Assembly: GCA_013695395.1 (NCBI GenBank)
Contig: JACDAP010000557.1
Location: 1-6,111, forward strand
From: Solirubrobacterales bacterium
GTDB taxonomy: Bacteria; Actinomycetota; Thermoleophilia; Solirubrobacterales; Solirubrobacteraceae
Direction: 5' to 3'
DNA: 6,111 bases
Shown here: piece by piece, positions 1 through 4,462 of the stretch
Numbering within the stretch: the first letter of the stretch is position 1
Layout: every line of letters starts with the position of its first letter
The notes under the pieces: generated by a model
Database searches by the model: none
What the model was told of the DNA's origin: nothing
The model's input: only the letters and a program-made list of their open reading frames with translations
Translations under genes and position numbers: made by a program

Positions 1-186
1 CGCGAGACGCGACGGCGCGAGACCCGTGGGGGGCCCGCCCCGCCGCCGGCCCCGAGCGCAGACCCCGAGCCGCCGGTCGCGGGCGCACCGGACGAGGCGC
101 CCACGGAGGTCCGCCCGAACCACGGCCCGGACTCCTTCGAGCCCCCGGAGTTCGATCTGCCCCCCCGCCCGCGGCGCCGGGACTGA
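1..186 (+). CDS. C-terminal end of an unidentified protein with a proline-rich tail (5' partial)
   Basis: The first reading frame is open from the window edge to a TGA stop at 184-186. Nearly every codon in it ends in G or C, as in the confirmed genes of this window, which is the main reason to accept it as coding. The 61 visible residues are rich in Pro, Arg, Glu, Asp and Ala. They have no hydrophobic segment and end in PEFDLPPRPRRRD, so this looks like a disordered, charged tail rather than a folded domain. The gene body lies before the window and the family cannot be identified. The stop codon directly abuts the end of the opposing small membrane protein gene, leaving no room for a terminator between them. 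Other frames are also partly open here because of the high GC content, so some doubt remains. Confidence 0.6.
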   Translation, partial: RETRRRETRGGPAPPPAPSADPEPPVAGAPDEAPTEVRPNHGPDSFEPPEFDLPPRPRRRD

Positions 187-438
187 CTACTCGTAGACCT
201 GCGGCGGGAGCTTCGGGTCCTTCGGGCGCGGGTCGAACGTGGTCCCGCCCTGGTACTCCACGTAGGCCAGGACGATCATCGCGACAGTGGCGAGGAACAG
301 GATGCCGATGCCGAGGCCGACGAGCAGGTTCCGCTTGGAGATGTGACCGACGATCGCCATCACGATGCCGAAGGCCATGACCCCGACGACGGGCGCCACG
401 GGGATCTCGCCGGCGGCCAGGACGGCTCCGAAGTGCAC
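187..438 (-). CDS. Small two-helix membrane protein of unknown function
   Basis: This 83-residue protein is read from a GTG start at 436-438 to a TAG stop. I do not recognise the family. Two hydrophobic segments are visible, at about residues 13-31 and 37-60, separated by a short basic turn (HISKRN). The protein therefore probably forms a helical hairpin in the cytoplasmic membrane. A hydrophilic, proline-rich tail (PRPKDPKLPPQVYE) follows. The GTG start has no good Shine-Dalgarno sequence, and a start at Met21 would destroy the first helix, so GTG is preferred but not certain. The gene is divergent from the MoxR-type ATPase gene with only 38 bases between the starts, so the two could share a control region. 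It converges with the upstream partial gene with zero spacing. A functional link to the ATPase/VWA pair is possible but is inference from position only. Confidence 0.7.
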   Translation of the reverse strand: MHFGAVLAAGEIPVAPVVGVMAFGIVMAIVGHISKRNLLVGLGIGILFLATVAMIVLAYVEYQGGTTFDPRPKDPKLPPQVYE

Positions 439-460
439 GAGATCGAGGATGCCACAGCGA

Positions 461-466
461 TAGCCT
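461..466 (+). promoter_or_regulatory. Possible -10 box of the MoxR-type ATPase gene
   Basis: TAGCCT fits the actinobacterial TANNNT pattern and ends 10 bases before the ATG at 477. Transcription starting about 7 bases after the box would leave only a few untranslated bases. That agrees with the absence of a purine-rich ribosome binding site before this ATG. I see no convincing -35 hexamer, and a six-base match with four free positions occurs often by chance. Confidence 0.3.
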
Positions 467-476
467 GTCCCGCTCC

Positions 477-1367
477 ATGCCCGTCTCCCCCGCCTCCGCC
501 GCCGACGTCGCCACGGGCCTCAAGGCCACCGGGTACCTGCCCGGGGAATCGACCGCGCTGGTCTCCTTCCTGGCCGAGCGGCTCGGCAAGCCGATCCTCG
601 TCGAGGGCCCCGCGGGCGTCGGCAAGACCGAGCTCGCCAAGGCGCTCTCCAAGTACCTCGAGCGGCCGCTGATCCGCCTCCAGTGCTACGAAGGGCTCGA
701 CGAGGCCAAGGCGCTCTACGAGTGGAACTACCGCAAGCAGCTGCTGCGCATCCAGACCGAGGCGAACGACGCCGGCTGGGAGAAGGTGCAGGACGACATC
801 TTCGGTGAGGAGTTCCTGCTCACGCGCCCGCTGCTCTCCGCGATCTCCGCCGAGGAGCCGGTGGTGCTGCTGATCGACGAGATCGACAAGACCGACCAGG
901 AGTTCGAGGCGATGCTGCTCGAGCTGCTCTCCGACTTCCAGGTCTCGATCCCCGAGCTCGGGACCGTCACGAGCACCACCCATCCGGTCGTGCTGCTGAC
1001 CTCGAACAACTCGCGTGAGCTGACCGAGGCGCTCAAGCGTCGCTGCCTCTACCTGTGGCTCGACTACCCCGAGCTCTCCCACGAGCTCGAGATCGTGAAG
1101 CTCCATACGCCGGAGCTGCCCGACCTGGTGGCGACCAAGCTCGTGGAGCTCGTCGCGATGATCCGCGAGCTCGACCTGAAGAAGCCGCCGTCGATCGCCG
1201 CGTCGATCGACTGGGCGCGCCCGCTGCTGCTGCTCGGCGCGCAGGACATCGACGAGAAGCTCTTCCGCGAGACGATGTCGGTCATCGTCAAGCACCGCAC
1301 CGACCTCGACATCGTGCTCGAGCGGGTGGGCGCGAAGCTCGTCGTCGGCCAGCCGGTCAGCGGCTAG
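477..1367 (+). CDS. MoxR-family AAA+ ATPase, CoxD-like
   Basis: This is a 296-residue cytoplasmic AAA+ ATPase. It has Walker A GPAGVGKT at residues 44-51 and Walker B VVLLIDEID at about 129-137. Sensor 1 is the TSNNSRE segment near 175-181, and the KRR cluster at 187-189 is the likely arginine finger. Length and layout fit the MoxR group, and the following VWA gene points to the CoxD type. Known MoxR/VWA pairs use ATP hydrolysis to remodel or activate partner proteins; CoxD, for example, helps assemble the copper-molybdenum site of carbon monoxide dehydrogenase. No such enzyme is visible here, so the client is unknown. The ATG at 477 is chosen because it gives the normal short N-terminal region before the conserved LAERLGKPILVEGPAGVGKT segment. 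No Shine-Dalgarno sequence precedes it, which suggests a nearly leaderless message. The next gene starts 8 bases after the stop, so the two are surely co-transcribed. Confidence 0.93.
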   Translation: MPVSPASAADVATGLKATGYLPGESTALVSFLAERLGKPILVEGPAGVGKTELAKALSKYLERPLIRLQCYEGLDEAKALYEWNYRKQLLRIQTEANDAGWEKVQDDIFGEEFLLTRPLLSAISAEEPVVLLIDEIDKTDQEFEAMLLELLSDFQVSIPELGTVTSTTHPVVLLTSNNSRELTEALKRRCLYLWLDYPELSHELEIVKLHTPELPDLVATKLVELVAMIRELDLKKPPSIAASIDWARPLLLLGAQDIDEKLFRETMSVIVKHRTDLDIVLERVGAKLVVGQPVSG

Positions 1368-1369
1368 GA
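1366..1369 (+). promoter_or_regulatory. Ribosome binding site that sets the start of the VWA gene
   Basis: AGGA overlaps the TAG stop of the ATPase gene and lies 6 bases before the GTG at 1376. The VWA reading frame is open far upstream, to 1055, but that part overlaps the ATPase gene. This site is what supports GTG 1376 as the true start. Confidence 0.65.
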
Positions 1370-1375
1370 CGCACC

Positions 1376-2872
1376 GTGGCGACCCCGCCCGGGCGCGACC
1401 AGAGCAAGGCCGACCCTCGCCGGGCCGCGCTCTACGGCTCCCAGCCCGCGGGCACCGGACCCCAGGGGATCGCGCCGCGGATCCTCGAGTTCGGTGAGGA
1501 GCTACGGGGCGAGGGCGTCGCCGTGGGCACGAGCGAGCTGCTCGACGCCTTCTCGGTGCTCGAGCTCGTCTCCTGGACGGACCGCACGGACTTCCGTGAG
1601 GCGCTCGCCACCACCCTGGCGAAGTCCCCGGACGCCCGACGGACGTTCGAGCTCGTCTTCGACCGCTTCTTCTTCCGTGCGGCCGAGGTCGCTGCGCTCG
1701 AGGAGGGCATCGGGGAACAGGGGGCACGGGGCGAAAGCCCGGATGGCGACCAGGACGGAACACCCGGCGAGGGCGAGGCCGGCGACGGGGAGGGCGACGG
1801 CGAGCTCGACATGGAGCTCATCCGCCAGATGGTCGCCGAGGCCCTCCGCGACGGGGACGAGGCGCGGATGCAGGATCTCGCGCGCCTGGCCATCGCCGCC
1901 TTCGGTCGCCAGGGCGACGGCTCGGGCGTGATCGGCGTGGACGTCCAGCGGATCCGCCGGGCGCTGGGCCTGAAGGCGGAGCCGCAGCCCGAGCTGCCGC
2001 CGGAGGACCCACGCGCGGAGGGCCTGCCGCGCGAGGAGATCCGCAAGTTCGAGGCGATGCTCCGCCGCGAGCTCGAGCGGGCACAGATCGAGCGCACGCG
2101 CGCGCTGCCCGCCGCCCGACCGCTGAACGAGCTCGACCGGGCGCTTCCCAGCGGGCCACTGCAGGACCTCGCGGCGGTCCACAAGGTCGTCATGCAGCTC
2201 AAGCGGCGACTGAAGACCCAGGGCCAGGAGGCCCGCGGGCGCAAGCGCCACAGCGCGGTCGACATCCGCAAGACGATGCGGGCGTCGCTGGAGACCGGCG
2301 GTGTCCCGGTCCAGCTGAAGTACAAGCCGCACCGCCCGCGGCGCCCCGAGATCTACGTGCTCTGCGACGTCTCGACCTCGGTCACGAGCGCCTCGGTCTT
2401 CTTCCTCAGCGTCATGCACGCGCTCCACGACTCGTTCCGCAAGATGCGCTCGTTCGTCTTCATCGAGCGGATCAGCGAGGTCACGGAGGTCTTCGAGAAG
2501 GAGCGCGACTTCCGCAAGGTCTCCGAGGCGATCGCCAAGGACGCGGGCGTCGCGGACATCTCCGGCTACACCGACTACGGCCGGGTCTGGAACGAGTTCG
2601 CCGCCGAGGTCGAGGACGACCTGCACCCGCGCGCCACCGTGATCGTCCTCGGGGACGCGCGCACGAACGGCCGCGAGCCGAAGGCCGAGGTCTTCGGCCA
2701 GATCGCCGCCAAGGCGGGCCGCACCTTCTGGCTCAACCCCGAGCCCCGTCTCTACTGGAACTACGGCGACTCGGTCATCGCCAGCTACGAGCGGTACTGC
2801 GAGGCTCACGAGTGCTGGACGACCGACCAGCTCGAGGAGTTCGTGAAGGCGCTGACGCAGCCGATCCGGTGA
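1376..2872 (+). CDS. VWA-domain protein, CoxE-like partner of the MoxR ATPase
   Basis: This 498-residue protein starts at a GTG preceded by AGGA and ends at TGA 2870-2872. The N-terminal part (about residues 25-112) is helical and carries the usual CoxE-type segment LEFGEELRGEGVAVGTSELLDAF. A linker rich in Gly, Asp and Glu follows at about 114-148, then a long charged helical region. The C-terminal part from about 325 to 480 is a von Willebrand factor A domain with a complete metal-binding (MIDAS) site: D331-x-S333-x-S335, T399 in SGYTD, and D427 in VLGDAR. VWA proteins of this family work with the preceding MoxR-type ATPase and probably dock it to a client through a bound magnesium ion. The intact site argues for an active protein. 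Near the C-terminus, Cys475, His478 and Cys480 lie close together, and their meaning is unclear. The pair also occurs in genomes outside cox operons, so a role in carbon monoxide oxidation should not be assumed. Confidence 0.92.
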   Translation: MATPPGRDQSKADPRRAALYGSQPAGTGPQGIAPRILEFGEELRGEGVAVGTSELLDAFSVLELVSWTDRTDFREALATTLAKSPDARRTFELVFDRFFFRAAEVAALEEGIGEQGARGESPDGDQDGTPGEGEAGDGEGDGELDMELIRQMVAEALRDGDEARMQDLARLAIAAFGRQGDGSGVIGVDVQRIRRALGLKAEPQPELPPEDPRAEGLPREEIRKFEAMLRRELERAQIERTRALPAARPLNELDRALPSGPLQDLAAVHKVVMQLKRRLKTQGQEARGRKRHSAVDIRKTMRASLETGGVPVQLKYKPHRPRRPEIYVLCDVSTSVTSASVFFLSVMHALHDSFRKMRSFVFIERISEVTEVFEKERDFRKVSEAIAKDAGVADISGYTDYGRVWNEFAAEVEDDLHPRATVIVLGDARTNGREPKAEVFGQIAAKAGRTFWLNPEPRLYWNYGDSVIASYERYCEAHECWTTDQLEEFVKALTQPIR

Positions 2873-2880
2873 CGGATCGG
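2861..2880. repeat. Perfect 8-bp palindrome with GTGA loop, possible operator or terminator
   Basis: The arms CCGATCCG (2861-2868) and CGGATCGG (2873-2880) pair perfectly around a four-base loop GTGA, which as RNA is a stable GNRA tetraloop. The loop and left arm include the end of the VWA gene, since the TGA stop is at 2870-2872. The right arm ends 3 bases before the TAGACT box of the antitoxin gene. As DNA it sits where a repressor would block the promoter, and Phd-type antitoxins are known to bind palindromes and repress their own operons. As RNA it could end the ATPase/VWA transcript, but no run of T follows, so intrinsic termination would be weak. The palindrome itself is directly visible, and its role is inference. 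Confidence 0.6.
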
Positions 2881-2883
2881 GAG

Positions 2884-2889
2884 TAGACT
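2884..2889 (+). promoter_or_regulatory. -10 box of the toxin-antitoxin operon (leaderless)
   Basis: TAGACT is a strong match to the actinobacterial -10 pattern. It lies exactly 7 bases before the antitoxin ATG at 2897, so transcription would begin at or within a base of the A of the start codon. Only a weak AGG (2890-2892) precedes the ATG, in agreement with leaderless translation. No clear -35 hexamer is seen; the region it would occupy is covered by the palindrome. Confidence 0.6.
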
Positions 2890-2896
2890 AGGTCGC

Positions 2897-3142
2897 ATGA
2901 CTAAGTCCGTCGGGGTGCACGAGGCGAAGACCCACCTGTCGCGACTGCTCGCGGAGGTGGAGGGCGGCACCGAGATCGCGATCACCCGCAGGGGCGAGGA
3001 GGTGGCCCGGCTCGTCCCGAGCCGCCCGCGCAGCGGCAAGCGCACCCTCGGCGGCGACGAGGGGCTCTTCGTGGTTCCGGAGAATTTCGACGACCCGCTT
3101 CCGGAGGACATGCAGGCGGCGCTTGAGGGACGCGGCGGTTGA
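2897..3142 (+). CDS. Phd/YefM-family antitoxin
   Basis: This 81-residue protein has the typical antitoxin layout. The N-terminal DNA-binding and dimer-forming part reads VGVHEAKTHLSRLLAEVEGG, then ITRRGEEVARLVP, which is the hallmark of the Phd/YefM (prevent-host-death) fold at about residues 5-42. An acidic C-terminal tail at about 54-81 (ENFDDPLPEDMQAALEG) is expected to wrap around and block the toxin. Its role is to neutralise the PIN-domain toxin encoded next to it and, with the toxin, to repress its own operon. The ATG at 2897 is preceded by a well-placed -10 box, and no alternative start would keep the N-terminal fold intact. The stop TGA overlaps the TTG start of the toxin. Length is normal for the family. 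Codons such as ACT, GTT, AAT and CTT are a little more AT-ending than in neighbouring genes. Confidence 0.9.
   Translation: MTKSVGVHEAKTHLSRLLAEVEGGTEIAITRRGEEVARLVPSRPRSGKRTLGGDEGLFVVPENFDDPLPEDMQAALEGRGG
3125..3130 (+). promoter_or_regulatory. Ribosome binding site for the TTG-started toxin gene
   Basis: GAGGGA lies 8 bases before the TTG at 3139, inside the end of the antitoxin gene. It supports TTG as the start even though that is a weak codon, because no other start places the first catalytic Asp of the PIN domain six residues in. Confidence 0.6.
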
Positions 3143-3525
3143 GACTGCTGCTGGACACCAACGTCTTCCTGTGGTCCGCGAGTGAGCCAAGACGTCTCGG
3201 GGCCGTTCGCGATGCGATCGAGGACCGGGGAAACGACCTGCTGATCTCTACGGTGGTGGTCTGGGAGATCGCGATCAAGTACGCGATCGGGCGACTGCCC
3301 CTCCACGAGGAGCCCGCTGTCTTCGTCCCGAGGCACACCGTCCGTCTGGAGGCAGGTCCGGTCGCCATCAGCGATGAGCACGCGCTCGGGGTCGCCACGC
3401 TTCCGATGCTCCACCGCGACCCCTTCGATCGCCTGCTCGTCAGCCAGGCGCGGCAGCTCGGCGCCACGCTCGTCACCGCCGACGCCGTTCTCGCCCGCTA
3501 CGACGTCGAGACCCTGCTCGTCTGA
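3139..3525 (+). CDS. PIN-domain ribonuclease toxin, VapC type
   Basis: This 128-residue PIN-domain protein covers the full family length. The acidic residues that hold the catalytic metal ions are visible: D6 in LLLDTNVFLW, E43 in VVVWEIAIKYAIGRL, D97 in the HRDPFDRLLVSQA segment, and D115 in LVTAD. All are intact, so an active toxin is expected. Members of this group cut RNA and are held inactive by a partner antitoxin; the precise target (tRNA, rRNA or mRNA) cannot be read from the sequence. The start is TTG at 3139-3141, overlapping the antitoxin stop in the tetranucleotide TTGA. This implies coupled translation and probably less toxin than antitoxin. The antitoxin is Phd-type rather than classic AbrB-type VapB, a common mixed pairing. 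Several codons (AGT, CCA, AGA, CGT, GTT, TCT) are unlike the strongly G/C-ending usage next door, which hints at a transferred cassette. Confidence 0.92.
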   Translation: MRLLLDTNVFLWSASEPRRLGAVRDAIEDRGNDLLISTVVVWEIAIKYAIGRLPLHEEPAVFVPRHTVRLEAGPVAISDEHALGVATLPMLHRDPFDRLLVSQARQLGATLVTADAVLARYDVETLLV

Positions 3526-3535
3526 CTGGGTCCGT

Positions 3536-3592
3536 GCGAATCCCTTGCGCTCGATTCCCTCTATATGGAGCCGCCGAGCACAAGGGATTCGC
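3536..3592. repeat. Long inverted repeat downstream of the toxin gene
   Basis: GCGAATCCCTTG (3536-3547) and CAAGGGATTCGC (3581-3592) are perfect 12-base inverted copies. One mismatch inward, the pairing continues with GCTCG (3549-3553) and CGAGC (3575-3579), giving 17 of 18 matched positions. The central 21 bases include an AT-rich CTATATGG that could form a small inner stem. The repeat begins 10 bases after the toxin stop, so its RNA would be a strong hairpin able to end or protect the toxin message. No T run follows, so a standard intrinsic terminator is not shown. The TATATG in the loop could alternatively be part of a promoter for the downstream operon, with the repeat as an operator. This is the only notable element in the 95-base gap before the riboswitch. 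Confidence 0.65.
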
Positions 3593-3620
3593 CCGCAGGT
3601 TCTCGGGCCGGGTCCGCTAC

Positions 3621-3723
3621 GCTCCCTCTCACGAAACAGGGGGGCTGGCGGACGCCGGCTGAGATCGCGCCACAACCCGGCGCAGACCCTTTGAACCTGT
3701 GGGGTAATGCCCGCGGAGGGAGC
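3621..3723 (+). promoter_or_regulatory. TPP riboswitch (THI element)
   Basis: The conserved TPP aptamer core is clear: CTGAGA at 3659-3664, ACCCTTTGAACCTG at 3686-3699, and GGTAATGCC at 3703-3711 followed by GCGGAGGGA. The closing helix P1 is a perfect 8-bp pair of GCTCCCTC (3621-3628) with GAGGGAGC (3716-3723). P3 is CTGGC (3645-3649) with GCCGG (3654-3658). An optional hairpin is formed by GCGCC (3667-3671) and GGCGC (3679-3683). The 3' strand of P1 contains most of the GGAGGG ribosome binding site (3715-3720) of the ATPase gene starting at 3725. Binding of TPP stabilises P1 in this class, so the simplest model is that TPP hides the ribosome binding site and stops translation. No terminator hairpin fits between aptamer and gene. 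Confidence 0.95.
3715..3720 (+). promoter_or_regulatory. Ribosome binding site embedded in riboswitch helix P1
   Basis: GGAGGG lies 4 bases before the ATG at 3725. Five of its six bases (3716-3720) are paired in the closing helix of the TPP aptamer. It decides the start of the ATPase gene at 3725 instead of the in-frame ATG at 3707, which lies inside the conserved aptamer core. Confidence 0.75.
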
Positions 3724-3724
3724 G

Positions 3725-4462
3725 ATGGCGACGGAACTCGGGGTGGCGACGCCCCGCATCACAGACGGAGTGGTCCTCGACGGAGTCAGCCACGCCTACG
3801 GCGCGACCCAGGCGCTCGAGCGCGTCTCGCTGTCCGCCCGCGGCGGCGAGGTCGTCGCGATCGTGGGGCCTTCGGGCTGCGGGAAGAGCACCCTGCTCGA
3901 CCTCGTCTGCGGGCTCACGACGCCCCAGGCCGGCCGGGTCGAGGCACCCCGCGCGGTGCTCATGCCCCAGCGCGACCAGCTGCTGCCCTGGCTGACCGCG
4001 GCGGACAACGCTGCCCTCGCGCTGCGGGTGAACGGGACAAGCAAACACGCCGCGCGGGAGAAGGCGACGCGCCTACTCGCAGAGCTCGGCCTCGGCGGCT
4101 TCGAGCGCACCCGCCCCGCGGACCTCTCCGGCGGGATGCGCCAACGCGTCGCCTTCGCCCGCACGCTCCTGGCCGGAGCCCCGCTGCTCTGCCTCGACGA
4201 GCCGTTCGGCGCCCTCGACGCCATCACCCGCGCCGACACCCAGGCCTGGCTGGCCGAGGCCCTGCGCCGCAGCCCGCGCACCGTGCTCCTCGTGACCCAC
4301 GACGTGGAAGAGGCCGTGCTGCTCGCCGACACGGTCGTCGTCCTCTCCCCCCGGCCGGGCCGCGTGGTCAAGAGGCTGCGGATCGACCTCCCGCCGGGCC
4401 GTACGGCCACCGACCCCGGCGTGGTCGAGCTGCGGGCCGAGGCGCTGGCGGCGATGCGCTGA
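3725..4462 (+). CDS. thiZ: ABC transporter ATPase of a thiamine-precursor importer (ThiZ-like)
   Basis: This 245-residue nucleotide-binding subunit powers import at the inner face of the membrane. All ABC motifs are intact: Walker A GPSGCGKST at 48-56, Q-loop Gln82 in MPQRD, signature LSGGMRQR at 134-141, Walker B LLCLDEP at 154-160 with Glu159, D-loop ALD at 163-165, and switch His192 in VTHD. The sequence resembles the NitT/TauT/ThiZ group of importer ATPases. Assignment to thiamine precursor uptake rests on the TPP riboswitch directly upstream and the NMT1/THI5-like binding protein downstream. The ATG at 3725 has GGAGGG just before it. Starting at 3707 would add six residues translated from the aptamer core and is rejected. 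The TGA stop overlaps the permease ATG by one base (TGATG), so the two are translationally coupled. Confidence 0.93.
   Translation: MATELGVATPRITDGVVLDGVSHAYGATQALERVSLSARGGEVVAIVGPSGCGKSTLLDLVCGLTTPQAGRVEAPRAVLMPQRDQLLPWLTAADNAALALRVNGTSKHAAREKATRLLAELGLGGFERTRPADLSGGMRQRVAFARTLLAGAPLLCLDEPFGALDAITRADTQAWLAEALRRSPRTVLLVTHDVEEAVLLADTVVVLSPRPGRVVKRLRIDLPPGRTATDPGVVELRAEALAAMR

Noticed and set aside
1055..1375. Upstream extension of the VWA frame to 1055
   Set aside because: The added residues are Arg/Ala/Pro-rich, overlap the ATPase gene in another frame, and are not part of the family. The GTG at 1376 has its own ribosome binding site.
360..1763. Long - strand open frame of 467 codons opposite the ATPase and VWA genes
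   Set aside because: The translation is a low-complexity Arg/Pro/Leu/Glu-rich sequence with no family motif, typical of the antisense shadow of a high-GC gene. The + strand holds well-recognised proteins here.
2886..3532. GACTAGGTC (2886-2894) and GACTGGGTC (3524-3532) as target-site duplication around the toxin-antitoxin cassette
   Set aside because: Nine bases with one mismatch is weak, and the first copy lies inside the promoter, so chance is a better explanation.
3536..3592. Inverted repeat as the end of an insertion sequence
   Set aside because: No transposase fragment is nearby and the partner arm is only 33 bases away. A hairpin element or operator fits better.
3618..3623. TACGCT as a -10 box for the riboswitch operon
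   Set aside because: Transcription would begin near 3630 and lose the 5' strand of P1, whose perfect pairing shows it is transcribed.
3565..4461. Upstream extension of the permease frame to 3565
   Set aside because: It runs through the riboswitch and the whole ATPase gene in another frame and reads as Arg/Gly/Pro-rich noise.
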